Assembly: GCA_919901855.1 (NCBI GenBank)
Contig: CAKKQC010000014.1
Span: 1 to 43,029, forward strand
Direction: 5' to 3'
Source of the DNA: a bacterium
GTDB lineage: Bacteria > Oederibacteriota > CAKKQC01
Length of the DNA stretch: 43,029 nucleotides
Shown: piece after piece, positions 23,714 through 31,985 of the stretch
Layout: each line of letters begins with the position of its first letter
Numbering within the stretch: position 1 is the stretch's first letter
Notes under the pieces: model-generated
Seen by the model: only the letters and a program-made list of their open reading frames with translations
What the model was told of the DNA's origin: nothing
The model's database searches: none
Translations under genes and position numbers: made by a program

Positions 23714-25012
23714 ATGCCCGAACTGGCGTTCCGCCACGGCCGGGGGACCGTTCGCCTGCGGGTCCCCGACGGAGCCGCCATCTTCTCCTCCAGGTATCCG
23801 GAACCGGACGCGCGGGACGCCGAAGCGGTCCTGCGCGCGGTCGACAATCCGCTGGGCGCCCCCGCCCTGCGCGACGCCCTTTCCCGGCGGCGGACCGGCG
23901 ACGTGGTCGTTGTGGTCTCCGACATCACCCGGCCGATCCCGTATGCGACCTTCCTCCCCGGACTCCTTGAACGCATCGAGCGGAGCGGCGTCCCCCGGAC
24001 GGATATCCTGATCCTGATCGCGGCCGGAATGCACCGCCCCAGCACTCCCGCGGAGCGCGCCGAGATGTTCGGCCCCGCCGTGGCCGAATCCTACCGGGTG
24101 GAGGACCACCGGGCCGACGACGAGACCGGGCTGGAGACACTGCCGGAACCCGGATTCTCGGGCGCCCGGATCAGGCTGAACCGGAAATACCTGCGGGCCG
24201 GATTCCGGCTCGTGACCGGGCTCGTCGAGCCGCACTTCATGGCCGGATTCTCGGGAGGACGCAAGGCCATCTGCCCCGGGCTGGCCTCGCTCGACACGGT
24301 GCGCAACTTCCACGGCGCCGCCTTCCTCGCCGATCCGCGGGCGCGGAACGGCAACCTGGAGGCGAATCCCCTGCACCTCGAGGCGTTGTCGGTGGCCCGG
24401 CTTGCCCCTCCGGATTTCACGCTCAACGTGGTCCTGGACTCGGCGAGAAGGATTTCCCGCGCCTTCGCCGGGGCGCTCGAGCCGGCCCACGAGGCGGCCT
24501 GCGCGTTCGTCCGGGAATGCGCCTGCCGGCCGGTTCGGAGCCCGGCGGACGTGGTCCTGACCTCGAGCGGCGGCCATCCCCTCGACGCCACCTTCTACCA
24601 GTGCGTCAAGGGTTTCGTCTCGTGCCTTCCGGCCGTGAAGCCGGGAGGGGTCGTGATCGCGTTCGGCGCCTGTTCCGAGGGAATCGGGGGGGCGGAATAC
24701 GCCGCGCTGTTGGAGGCATTCTCCGGAAGGTGGCGGGACTTCGCCCCGCACATCATGGCGCCCGGAGTCTTCATCCGCGACCAGTGGGAGTTCCAGATGC
24801 ACACCCGGGCCCTGGAGAAGGTCGGGGTACCCGGGCTTCGCTTCATCACGGACGGGCTGACCGGCGAAGTGATGAGTAAGCTGTCGGTCACCGGTCACGC
24901 CGCCGGATCGGACGGCATCGGAGCCGCGGTCCAGGACGTCCTGGACGGGCTGCTGTCGAAGGGCTCGACCCTGGCCGTCTTTCCCGAAGGGCCGTACTGC
25001 GTTCCGGTCTGA
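23714..25012 (+). CDS. LarA-family (DUF2088) nickel-pincer racemase-like protein
   Basis: A 432-residue protein of the usual LarA length. Seen motifs: VVSDITRPIP (about 75-84), AAGMHRPST with a conserved histidine, EPHFMAGFSGGRKAICPGL with the lysine that binds the nickel-pincer cofactor in LarA (about 183), and a C-terminal SSGGHPLDATFYQCVKG. The family racemises or epimerises 2-hydroxy acids with a cofactor made by LarB, LarC and LarE (established). None of these three is in the window, so the cofactor would come from elsewhere; the substrate cannot be told. It converges on the membrane protein gene after it. Confidence 0.88.
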   Translation: MPELAFRHGRGTVRLRVPDGAAIFSSRYPEPDARDAEAVLRAVDNPLGAPALRDALSRRRTGDVVVVVSDITRPIPYATFLPGLLERIERSGVPRTDILILIAAGMHRPSTPAERAEMFGPAVAESYRVEDHRADDETGLETLPEPGFSGARIRLNRKYLRAGFRLVTGLVEPHFMAGFSGGRKAICPGLASLDTVRNFHGAAFLADPRARNGNLEANPLHLEALSVARLAPPDFTLNVVLDSARRISRAFAGALEPAHEAACAFVRECACRPVRSPADVVLTSSGGHPLDATFYQCVKGFVSCLPAVKPGGVVIAFGACSEGIGGAEYAALLEAFSGRWRDFAPHIMAPGVFIRDQWEFQMHTRALEKVGVPGLRFITDGLTGEVMSKLSVTGHAAGSDGIGAAVQDVLDGLLSKGSTLAVFPEGPYCVPV

Positions 25013-25048
25013 AGGGAATCCGGTAAGCCGGCCGGTTAGCGGCCCCCG

Positions 25049-27511
25049 CTACGGCAGACGGCGGAAATGCTCCGGCGGGACCACCGCCGGACGGTATCCG
25101 GCGACCCCCGCCGCTTCCAGCGCCCGCCAAGCGCCCCTCGGGTCGAGTTCACGCGCCTTCCCCGCGTACGCCCGCCGCCGCGCCGAGCCGGCGGGAGCGA
25201 GGGCCGCGAGCCGCGCGTACATGGCGACCGACTTGAGGCCCGCCCGTTCCGCCCGCTCCAGCAGGACCCGCGCCTCCGCGAACGTCCGGCCGGGCATCGC
25301 CGCCTGCGCCACGTCCACGATGGCGTAGTCGCCGGCCAGCAACCGCAGGCGGGCGAAGGCCTGCTCCGCGTCGGCGGGCCTTCCCTCACCGGCCAGCGCC
25401 TCCGGGACGAAGAGGAACCCCTCGATGCCGGGCAGGATGACCTGAGCTTCCCGCGGAGGGGTCCGGCCCGACACGTCGTATGCAGCGTACGAGCCCTCGA
25501 CGACATCCGTCCGCGGTGATTCGAAGACCAGGGAGGCGCGCGAGCGCCAGAACTCGGACCAGGTCCGGAGCGCGTGGTCGGGCGGAAGGATGCGGGCCAG
25601 GTTCTCCCGCCACATCACCGCGTGGGATCTGTTCGCGACCACGTGCGTGATCCCGGCCTGCCGGAACTTGACGGACAGCCTCCCCGGGCCGGGCGATTCC
25701 GCGGCCATGAGGAGAAACGGAACCGGCTCGGCCCACGAGGCGAGATCGAAGGCACACGTCAGCGGTGCGCAACGCAGTGTTCCGTAGAAGAGGACCCGGG
25801 ATCCGGGGCCAAGGGAGGCGTTGGCCCAGCGGGTGAATCCCGCCCAGGAAGACAGCCGGGACTCCCGGTAGACCTCGCGGTCGACGGCGCCCGCCGCCGC
25901 CAGGGCGCGCGCCGGGAGATCGGCCGACCAGTCGGACCACAGCAGGCCCGCCTCGATGACGATGATGGCGCCTAGTCCCGCGGCCGCCGCCCGCGCGGGA
26001 CGTCCCCTGAGGAGCGAACCCACCCCCAGTTCAATCGTCCCGGCCATGACGGGGAGAATCTGGATGATGAACCGGTTGACCAGCGGTCCCGCGGTCCACA
26101 GGGCGAGGAACGCCAGCGAGGCCAGCGCCCACGGGAGGGCCGGTGCCCCGGCGCCGAGCAGCAGGGCGGCGGCCGGAAGCGCGAGGGCGGGAAGCGGCGA
26201 GCCGGCGTCGCGGGCCGCCAGCCCCCACGCCGCGGCGAGCCGGCCGGACAGCGAATGATAGTCGCCGCGCAGGTAACCGTATCCTTCGTGGTCCAGCATC
26301 TCCCGGCCGAAATCATCCAGCCCGCCGAACCACCGCGTGGCCAGCGGGTAGAACGGGTTCCCCGTGTCGTGCAGGTTCCAGACCAGCCACGGGAGGACGA
26401 CGAAGAGCGCGGCCCCCCCATACAGCAGGGCCGGCGTAACCGGGAGGCGACTGACGAGATGCTTCGCGCGCGGTCGCGGGCGCGCGAGGGGCCGGGGCCA
26501 GGCGACCATACCTAGGGAGACGGCGCAGGAGAGGAGCGCCGTGGACTTGGTGGCGAGGCCGAAGCCCGCGAACAGCCCGGCCAGCAGGACCCAGCGCCGG
26601 CCACCGGAGCGGCGGAACTCGACTGCGGCGAGGAACGAGGCGAGAGCGAAGAGGGAGACCAGGAGGTCGTTCTTGAGCGTCCCCGCGTAGAGGCTGACGG
26701 GGAACGCGGACAGGTAGAGCGCTCCCGCGAGAACGCCGCCGAAGGCCCCGGTCTTCCTGAGCGAGCTCGCGAGCAGCAACGCCGTAAGGAGGGCCACGGC
26801 CGGGTTCAAGAGTTTCGCCGCCGCCTCGCCTCCGATTGCATACGGAGCAACGAGGAGCAGTTCCCAGTGGGAGGCGAACCGGAACGAGAGGTTCCACGCC
26901 TGTCCCGCGATGTGTCCGGTCCGCAGGAACATGGACACCTTGCCGAGGTGGTACCCGAGCGAGTCGATCTCGATCTCCGGGGACAGGGCCCCCGCCAACT
27001 GGCCGGCGAAGGAGACGAGGGCGAACAGGGCGAAGACCGCGCCTCCGGCTGGAAGACTCCATTCCTTCGGACGCTTCTTCCCGCGCGGGAGGGCAAGTGC
27101 CGGAATCGCCCCCGCCGCGAGGATGACGATCAGGAGGGGCGGGCGGAGGAGTCCGTCGAACCCGATCCCGGTGAGGAGAGTGCCCAGGACGCCCAGTCCG
27201 AGCGTCATCTCCCAGAGCAGCCGTCCGCGAAGCCTTGCCACGGCGCGACCCAGGATGAGAGAAAGCGTCCACCGGCCGAAGGAGCGGACCGCGGCGAGGA
27301 CGAGGAGCACGGCGAGCAGCGGGCGGACCCAGCCGAGGGTGGTAGCCGCGAGCCGGACCGGCGCCCAACCCGGCAGGTTCTGAAGGGACGAAAACCGGTC
27401 CAGCGAGCCGAGGAATGGCAGGGAGGCCGCGAGGTAATCCCCCGTCACGAGGAAGAACCACGCGATCAGGGCCACCCCCGCGACGAAAGCCGCCCTCCCC
27501 TTCGTCTTCAT
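25049..27511 (-). CDS. Polytopic GT-C type membrane protein (glycosyltransferase-like)
   Basis: An 820-residue protein with roughly twelve hydrophobic helices between about 5 and 550, then a soluble C-terminal part of 270 residues. The acidic loop ALSPEIEIDSLGYHLGKVSM resembles the loop of GT-C transferases that use polyprenyl-linked sugars. Other features are TLKNDLLVSLFALASFLAAV and GFGLATKSTALL. The C-terminal part (GPGSRVLFYGTLRCAPLTCA, then helical repeats rich in alanine) is likely periplasmic. The donor and acceptor are unknown. A TAGAAT box 9 bp before the start supports 27511. Confidence 0.7.
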   Translation of the reverse strand: MKTKGRAAFVAGVALIAWFFLVTGDYLAASLPFLGSLDRFSSLQNLPGWAPVRLAATTLGWVRPLLAVLLVLAAVRSFGRWTLSLILGRAVARLRGRLLWEMTLGLGVLGTLLTGIGFDGLLRPPLLIVILAAGAIPALALPRGKKRPKEWSLPAGGAVFALFALVSFAGQLAGALSPEIEIDSLGYHLGKVSMFLRTGHIAGQAWNLSFRFASHWELLLVAPYAIGGEAAAKLLNPAVALLTALLLASSLRKTGAFGGVLAGALYLSAFPVSLYAGTLKNDLLVSLFALASFLAAVEFRRSGGRRWVLLAGLFAGFGLATKSTALLSCAVSLGMVAWPRPLARPRPRAKHLVSRLPVTPALLYGGAALFVVLPWLVWNLHDTGNPFYPLATRWFGGLDDFGREMLDHEGYGYLRGDYHSLSGRLAAAWGLAARDAGSPLPALALPAAALLLGAGAPALPWALASLAFLALWTAGPLVNRFIIQILPVMAGTIELGVGSLLRGRPARAAAAGLGAIIVIEAGLLWSDWSADLPARALAAAGAVDREVYRESRLSSWAGFTRWANASLGPGSRVLFYGTLRCAPLTCAFDLASWAEPVPFLLMAAESPGPGRLSVKFRQAGITHVVANRSHAVMWRENLARILPPDHALRTWSEFWRSRASLVFESPRTDVVEGSYAAYDVSGRTPPREAQVILPGIEGFLFVPEALAGEGRPADAEQAFARLRLLAGDYAIVDVAQAAMPGRTFAEARVLLERAERAGLKSVAMYARLAALAPAGSARRRAYAGKARELDPRGAWRALEAAGVAGYRPAVVPPEHFRRLP

Positions 27512-27520
27512 GGTCCCCGT

Positions 27521-27526
27521 ATTCTA
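27521..27526 (-). promoter_or_regulatory. -10 box of the GT-C type gene
   Basis: TAGAAT on the minus strand, 9 bp before the ATG at 27511. Confidence 0.4.
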
Positions 27527-27570
27527 TTCCGAATTGCGCGCGGGGCGGGATTCGTGGGAGAACGGGACCC

Positions 27571-28629
27571 ATGGACGGCTCGCTGAACCGGGTCAGGACG
27601 CTCCTCGCGGGCGGAAAGCCCGACCGGATGCCGCACTTCGACCTCCTGCCCAACGACGCCGTCCTCCGGCACTTCCGCGGCGGGACCGAGGTCGGCATCG
27701 GGGACGACCGGGCCGGCATCGAGGCGATCGCGAAGGCCACGGACGCCTCGCGCTGGTCCTACTGGTCGCCGACCGAGCCGTACACGGAGATCCTGCCGGA
27801 CGGCCGGAGGAAGCTCTGGGAACGCTGGACGGTCTGGGACGATCCCCGCCCTCCGCTGACGCCGGAGGCGTATGCGGCGGAAGCGCGACGCAGCCTGGAA
27901 GACATCCGCAAGCGGCTCCGACGGCCGTTCGTCACGGCGGACGAGGAGCGCTACCGGGACGAACTGGAGAAACGCGGCTGGTTCGGCCCCGACTATTACT
28001 ATGTCGGGCTCGGCGACTGCCCCCAGCTCATGGATTCCTGGGTCTCGTTCGGACTCGAGACCTTCTGCGGCTACCTCGCCGACTGCGAGGAGGCCGTCGA
28101 CGAGGTCCTGGAGGCGAACACGCTCCGGGCCTGCGCGTGGGCCGACGGGCTGCCGGCCAACGATCCCTACGACATGCTCTTCATCGGCGAGGACATTGCC
28201 TTCAACAACGCCCCCATGTTCTCCCCCAAGTGGCTGGAGCGGCACTACTTCCCCCGGCTGAAGCGGGTCATCGACCGGTTCCACGCCCGGGGCAAGAAGA
28301 TCCTCTTCCACTCCGACGGCGACCTGAATCTCATCATGGACGGGCTCGTGGGCGCCGGAATCGACGCGCTGAACCCGATCGACGTCAACGCCGGGATGGT
28401 GCTCCGGGATCTGCACCGGCGGTACCCGCGGCTCGTGTTCTTCGGCGGCATCGACGTGGCCCGGCTGCTCCCGTTCGGCACCCCGCAGGAGATCCGGGAC
28501 ACGGTCGTGCGCGCGATCGAGGACACGGAAGGCCGGATCCTGGTGGGGTCGAGCACGGAGGTGGGCAACAGCGTGCCCCTCGCGAACTACCTCGCCATGC
28601 GCGAGGCGGTCATCTCGTACCGGCCCTAA
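27571..28629 (+). CDS. Uroporphyrinogen decarboxylase-family protein
   Basis: A 352-residue TIM-barrel protein of the UroD/MtaA/CmuA superfamily. Seen elements: RVRTLLAGGKPDRMPHFDLL at the N terminus, FCGYLADCEEAVDEVLEA, DMLFIGEDIAFNNAPMFSP, ILFHSDGDLNLIMDGLVGAG and RILVGSSTEVGNSVPLANYL. True HemE has an N-terminal RxPVW motif that is absent here, so this is more likely one of the paralogues that act on methyl-cobamide or other compounds. DUF1638, a family often found near corrinoid methyl-transfer genes, lies 2.6 kb away. The start at 27571 has GGGAG upstream; a longer frame to 27415 would run into the divergent gene. Confidence 0.85.
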   Translation: MDGSLNRVRTLLAGGKPDRMPHFDLLPNDAVLRHFRGGTEVGIGDDRAGIEAIAKATDASRWSYWSPTEPYTEILPDGRRKLWERWTVWDDPRPPLTPEAYAAEARRSLEDIRKRLRRPFVTADEERYRDELEKRGWFGPDYYYVGLGDCPQLMDSWVSFGLETFCGYLADCEEAVDEVLEANTLRACAWADGLPANDPYDMLFIGEDIAFNNAPMFSPKWLERHYFPRLKRVIDRFHARGKKILFHSDGDLNLIMDGLVGAGIDALNPIDVNAGMVLRDLHRRYPRLVFFGGIDVARLLPFGTPQEIRDTVVRAIEDTEGRILVGSSTEVGNSVPLANYLAMREAVISYRP

Positions 28630-28653
28630 GCGTGCCGCCGCTGGTGTTCCGGC

Positions 28654-29595
28654 TCACCAGAACCTCCCGCCGCCGCTCCTGACGAACAGCGGATTCGACC
28701 ACGCCTTCCGGCCCCGTCCGTCCACGACCTCGAACCGGGCGTACCCGGTCACGTTCCATTGGGCCTTCATGAACTCGAACGTCCACCGGGTCCGGTTCCC
28801 GTTCTCCCTCGCGAACCTGGTGCCGCCGGACCCGCAGCCGGCCGCGATGAGGTGAACCCGATCGGCGGGAGAAGTTTCCACGGTGAGCCGCCCGGGCGCC
28901 GATGCGACCGAGAGGATGCGCGGCCCCCGGGTGGCGTAAAACGACCCGAGCTCCAGCGCGTGAAGGATGGCCCGAACGTTCAGCCGGGGTGCCTTCACCA
29001 TGACCCAGCCGTGTCCCGGCCCGCCCCGCAGCCCGTCGCGGTCGAAATGCGCGTCGTCCACCGCCAGCCCCCAGACCCGGCGGCCGCGCTCGAGCAGATG
29101 GTCCCACAGCTCCACGCTCGCGCCCCGGCCGTTCAGGTCGTCGCAGACGTGGTTGTAGATCTCGATGCCGAGGTGGCCGCGAAGCGGCAGGAGATCCGCG
29201 TCCGCCAGCCCCGACCAGGACGGGTGCGCGACGACCGCGAGCCCGCCCAGCCGCCGGATCGCGCGGACGGCATCCTGGAGCTTCCCCGCGCCCAGCCGGA
29301 CGCCCGGAGCGGGCTCCCGCGACCCGAGCGACACGATGTGGGGCGCCACCGGGCCGGTGGCTTCCAGCGCCGGGATCAGGAGCGGCCGGCCGCGATGATC
29401 CGGAAGGCGGGTCAGGACATCGTGGTCCGTGATCGCCATCGCGTCGTACCCGAGCCGGCGGTAGGTCTCCACCGCGGCCCGCGGCGAGCGGTGGCCGTCG
29501 GAGTTCGTCGTGTGCAGATGGAGCGCCACCTTCCACCAGCACCCCGGCACCCGGTACGGGTTGTCGAAGACCGGAGGGGCGAACCGGCGGCGCAT
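28654..29595 (-). CDS. PHP-domain phosphoesterase-like protein
   Basis: A 313-residue protein with a PHP domain: the first metal motif HLHTTNSDGH (about 26-35), AITDHD (about 54-59), a conserved glutamate in PALEATG, VAHPSW (about 115-120) and a late DDAH near 180. These ligate two or three metal ions in hydrolases acting on phosphoesters. The C-terminal 90 residues are beta-rich (a likely accessory domain). The start is ATG 29595, or GTG 29604, which overlaps the preceding stop as GTGA. It is probably co-transcribed and functionally linked with the deacetylase-like gene before it. Confidence 0.85.
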   Translation of the reverse strand: MRRRFAPPVFDNPYRVPGCWWKVALHLHTTNSDGHRSPRAAVETYRRLGYDAMAITDHDVLTRLPDHRGRPLLIPALEATGPVAPHIVSLGSREPAPGVRLGAGKLQDAVRAIRRLGGLAVVAHPSWSGLADADLLPLRGHLGIEIYNHVCDDLNGRGASVELWDHLLERGRRVWGLAVDDAHFDRDGLRGGPGHGWVMVKAPRLNVRAILHALELGSFYATRGPRILSVASAPGRLTVETSPADRVHLIAAGCGSGGTRFARENGNRTRWTFEFMKAQWNVTGYARFEVVDGRGRKAWSNPLFVRSGGGRFW

Positions 29596-29600
29596 GGCGG

Positions 29601-30566
29601 TCACCGGCCGCCAACCACTGGTTCGCGGAAATCCCAACCCCCGGCCGCGAGGTGCCGCTCCGCGATCTCGCTCGGACGCATCCAGGTCACTTGGGGTCCG
29701 AGGTGCGTGCGGACCCGGTCGACGACGGTCGTGAAGGCCTTCCAGCCCACGCCGTTGCCGGGGTTGAACCCCTGCCAGTGGGCATAGAAGAGGCAATACG
29801 GGTCGCCGGCGTTCACGTGCCGGGGGATGATCCCGGATGATCCATCCGCGGTGATGTAGTAGTCCGGGTTCACATAATCGGCGCCGTTCCCCCAACTGCC
29901 GAACCAGTCGCCGGCGTTGGGGCTAAGGTCGCAGACGGCATGGGCGCCGTCGGTCTCCTTGAGGTGGAGCCCGAAGTCCGTCTCGCTCGACTCGAAGAAG
30001 CACGGGATCGCGGAGCCCCGGAACCGCCCGGCCTTCGCCAGGTTCAGGAGCGCCTTCCAGAGGTTGGGGTTGGGCCGGTACGCGTCGGCCGCCTGGAGTT
30101 CCGCGTACCGGCGGCTGCACACGTCGCAACTGCACCCGGGCCAGGTCAGTCCCGTGAACTTCACCCCCGCGCGGTCGCCCTCGGCGAGGATGCTCGAGAG
30201 ATACCCCTCGTATTCCTCCGCGGTAACCGCCGGCTCGTATAGCCAGAGACCCTCGTGGCCGGCGCCCGTGCGGGGGCGGTTGGCGGCGAAGTCGAACCGG
30301 TCGCCGTGGGTCATGATCTCCATGTGCGAGTCGATGCCGCAGTCCCAGGCGCGCCGGACCTCCGCCAGATATTCGCGCTCGTCCGCGGACGGGGCCCGGG
30401 TCATGGACGCGCCGCTCATGCCGAGGATGACGCTGGATTCCCCCGCGATCCCGTTGGCGGCGCAGAAGTCGAGGAAGGTCCGGAACGCTCGCGGCCCCGC
30501 CGCCGCGGGATTCGTGTCGTCGCAGTAGAAGGAGAGGAGGGTCTTGCGGGAAACCGGCGCCTTCAT
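29601..30566 (-). CDS. Polysaccharide-deacetylase-like TIM-barrel protein
   Basis: A 321-residue protein. LLSFYCDDTNPAAAG near the N terminus resembles the NodB-type strand with paired aspartates, and SHMEIMTHG, SSETDFGLHLKET and DYYITADGSSG suggest further active-site loops. A CSCDVCSRR segment near 145 holds three cysteines and may bind a metal. No signal peptide is seen. I place it near the polysaccharide deacetylase-like superfamily, not in a defined family. The start at 30566 has a TTTAAT box 6 bp upstream. Its stop overlaps the PHP gene's possible GTG start, so the two likely form an operon. Confidence 0.6.
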   Translation of the reverse strand: MKAPVSRKTLLSFYCDDTNPAAAGPRAFRTFLDFCAANGIAGESSVILGMSGASMTRAPSADEREYLAEVRRAWDCGIDSHMEIMTHGDRFDFAANRPRTGAGHEGLWLYEPAVTAEEYEGYLSSILAEGDRAGVKFTGLTWPGCSCDVCSRRYAELQAADAYRPNPNLWKALLNLAKAGRFRGSAIPCFFESSETDFGLHLKETDGAHAVCDLSPNAGDWFGSWGNGADYVNPDYYITADGSSGIIPRHVNAGDPYCLFYAHWQGFNPGNGVGWKAFTTVVDRVRTHLGPQVTWMRPSEIAERHLAAGGWDFREPVVGGR

Positions 30567-30572
30567 GGCGCC

Positions 30573-30578
30573 ATTAAA
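30573..30578 (-). promoter_or_regulatory. -10 box of the deacetylase-like/PHP unit
   Basis: TTTAAT on the minus strand, 6 bp before the ATG at 30566; leaderless layout. Confidence 0.4.
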
Positions 30579-30584
30579 ACACAA

Positions 30585-30612
30585 CCGGGGCTCCCGACAT
30601 GCGGAGCCCCGG
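30585..30612. terminator. Hairpin 1 behind the RRM gene
   Basis: CCGGGGCTCC and GGAGCCCCGG form a perfect 10-bp stem with an 8-base loop. No clear T run follows on either strand (TGTT on the plus strand). It lies just upstream of the promoter of the next minus-strand gene and would isolate it from read-through. Confidence 0.55.
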
Positions 30613-30629
30613 CTGTTGACCGCACGCGC

Positions 30630-30655
30630 CGCGTTTCGGTCTCTACCGAAACGCG
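30630..30655. terminator. Hairpin 2 behind the RRM gene
   Basis: CGCGTTTCGGT and ACCGAAACGCG form a perfect 11-bp stem around CTCT. Second of three hairpins in tandem. Confidence 0.55.
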
Positions 30656-30657
30656 GA

Positions 30658-30676
30658 CGCGTCGCCTGGCGACGCG
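30658..30676. terminator. Hairpin 3 touching the RRM stop codon
   Basis: CGCGTCGCC and GGCGACGCG form a 9-bp palindrome around one T, ending one base before the RRM stop codon at 30677-30679. It could stall ribosomes, protect the 3' end or help termination. Confidence 0.45.
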
Positions 30677-30973
30677 CTAGAAGCGCCGACCGCCGCCGCC
30701 GCCGCCACCACCACCGCCCATGCGGGGCTCCTGCGGCTTGGCTTCGTTGACCTTGAGCGCACGGCCACCGAGCGTCTTGCCATTGAGCGCGGCGATCGCC
30801 TTCGAGGCGAGCGCAGCGTCATCGATCTCGACGAAACCGAAACCACGGGACTGATTCGTGAACTTGTCGCGAATCACGGTCACCCGGCTCGGCTCCGCAA
30901 CTTCGGCGAAGAACGCCTTCAGCTCATCTTCGCCCGTCTGGAAACTCAGATTACCGACATACAACTTGGCCAT
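30677..30973 (-). CDS. RRM RNA-binding protein with glycine-rich tail
   Basis: A 98-residue protein with one RNA recognition motif: RNP2 KLYVGNL at 3-9 and RNP1 RGFGFVEI at 44-51, with the aromatic residues that stack on RNA. The C terminus is a run of ten glycines and RRF. Such bacterial RRM proteins bind single-stranded RNA and are often cold-induced (established for cyanobacterial relatives). A GAGGAGG site 5 bp upstream fixes the start. A long untranslated leader of about 150 bases is possible if the TATGAT at 31138-31143 is its promoter. Three hairpins follow the stop codon. Confidence 0.95.
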   Translation of the reverse strand: MAKLYVGNLSFQTGEDELKAFFAEVAEPSRVTVIRDKFTNQSRGFGFVEIDDAALASKAIAALNGKTLGGRALKVNEAKPQEPRMGGGGGGGGGGRRF

Positions 30974-31137
30974 ATGGCCTCCTCAACAGAGATTGGACTC
31001 AGTTAGCGCTCGGCAGGAAGGGGGCCACGAGACCTTAGAGGTCGGCACAGGGGACCACTGAACCTTGGAGCAACAACCTGTTGTCCGTCTACGGGTCCGG
31101 CGACCGTTCGGAACGACCGCCCTCCCCTGACTTGTTG

Positions 31138-31143
31138 ATCATA
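31138..31143 (-). promoter_or_regulatory. Possible -10 box of the RRM gene
   Basis: TATGAT on the minus strand, about 165 bp before the RRM start. It would give a long 5' leader, as is usual for cold-responsive genes. No convincing -35 box. Weak. Confidence 0.25.
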
Positions 31144-31232
31144 GCACGGTCAGGCGGCCCCCGGCGGCCGGGTTCCGCACCGGCGCAAAGGGCTGTCGCA
31201 CGCGCGTTTCACGGCCCCGTGCACCGGCCCGC

Positions 31233-31238
31233 TAAGAT
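31233..31238 (+). promoter_or_regulatory. -10 box of the DUF1638 gene
   Basis: TAAGAT, 6 bp before the ATG at 31245; leaderless layout. Confidence 0.4.
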
Positions 31239-31244
31239 GAAGTC

Positions 31245-31985
31245 ATGCGCCTCAAGCTGATCGCCTGCGAGGTCTTCTACCGGGAGGCCTGCGCCGTCGC
31301 CGCCAGGTCCCCGAACCAGGTGGACCTCGTATTCGTGGCCCAGGGCCTCCACAATCTCGGCGCGCCCAAGATGCTGGGACACCTGCAGGACTTCGTGGAC
31401 GCGACCGATCCCGCCGTCCACGAGGCCGTCTGCCTCGGGTACGGCCTCTGCGGGAACGGCATCCTGGGGCTCGCCGCGCGAACGGTGCCCGTCGTCGTCC
31501 CCCGCGCCCACGACTGCCTCGCCTGCTTCTTCGGCAGCCGCGAGCGATACATGAAGTACTTCGAGGCCAATCCGCGCGTCTACTACAAGACCTCGGGCTG
31601 GCTGGAACGGGCCGGGCAGATGGGCACCGACCAGCTCTCGTTCGGCGCCCCCGAGAAGCCCGCCCCGACGTGGGAGGAGCTCGTCGCCAAGTTCGGCGAG
31701 GAGGACGCGGCCTACATTCGCGACACGCTCTCGACCCACCTCAAGCACTACGACCAGATCACGTACATCGACATGGGGGTCGAGCCCTCGGAGCAGTTCG
31801 AGGCACGGGCCCGGGCCGAGGCCGCCAAGTTCGGGTGGAAGTACGAGAAGGTCCCGGGCGATCTCGGCCTCCTCCAGCGGCTCGTGGACGGGCCGTGGGA
31901 CGACAAGGATTTCCTGACCGTGCCGCCCGGGCGCAAGATCATCCCGAAGTACGACGGCACGATCATCGGGCTTTCGACGGACTGA
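31245..31985 (+). CDS. DUF1638 protein
   Basis: A 246-residue protein matching DUF1638 throughout: RLKLIACEVFYREACAVAAR at the start, VFVAQGLHNLG, CLGYGLCGNGILGL, VVVPRAHDCLACFFGSRERY and the later KYDGTIIGLSTD. Several cysteines and histidines (C8, C15, the GLCGNG cysteine, HDCLAC) could bind metal. In other organisms the family is often found with corrinoid-dependent methyltransferase genes, and a UroD-family gene lies nearby here; the biochemical role is not known to me. Its end overlaps the converging GT-C gene by 23 bp. Confidence 0.9.
   Translation: MRLKLIACEVFYREACAVAARSPNQVDLVFVAQGLHNLGAPKMLGHLQDFVDATDPAVHEAVCLGYGLCGNGILGLAARTVPVVVPRAHDCLACFFGSRERYMKYFEANPRVYYKTSGWLERAGQMGTDQLSFGAPEKPAPTWEELVAKFGEEDAAYIRDTLSTHLKHYDQITYIDMGVEPSEQFEARARAEAAKFGWKYEKVPGDLGLLQRLVDGPWDDKDFLTVPPGRKIIPKYDGTIIGLSTD

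Noticed and set aside
25067-27586. Long plus-strand open frames opposite the GT-C type gene
   Set aside because: They lack recognisable motifs and are arginine-, proline- and glycine-rich, as expected of antisense frames in GC-rich DNA.
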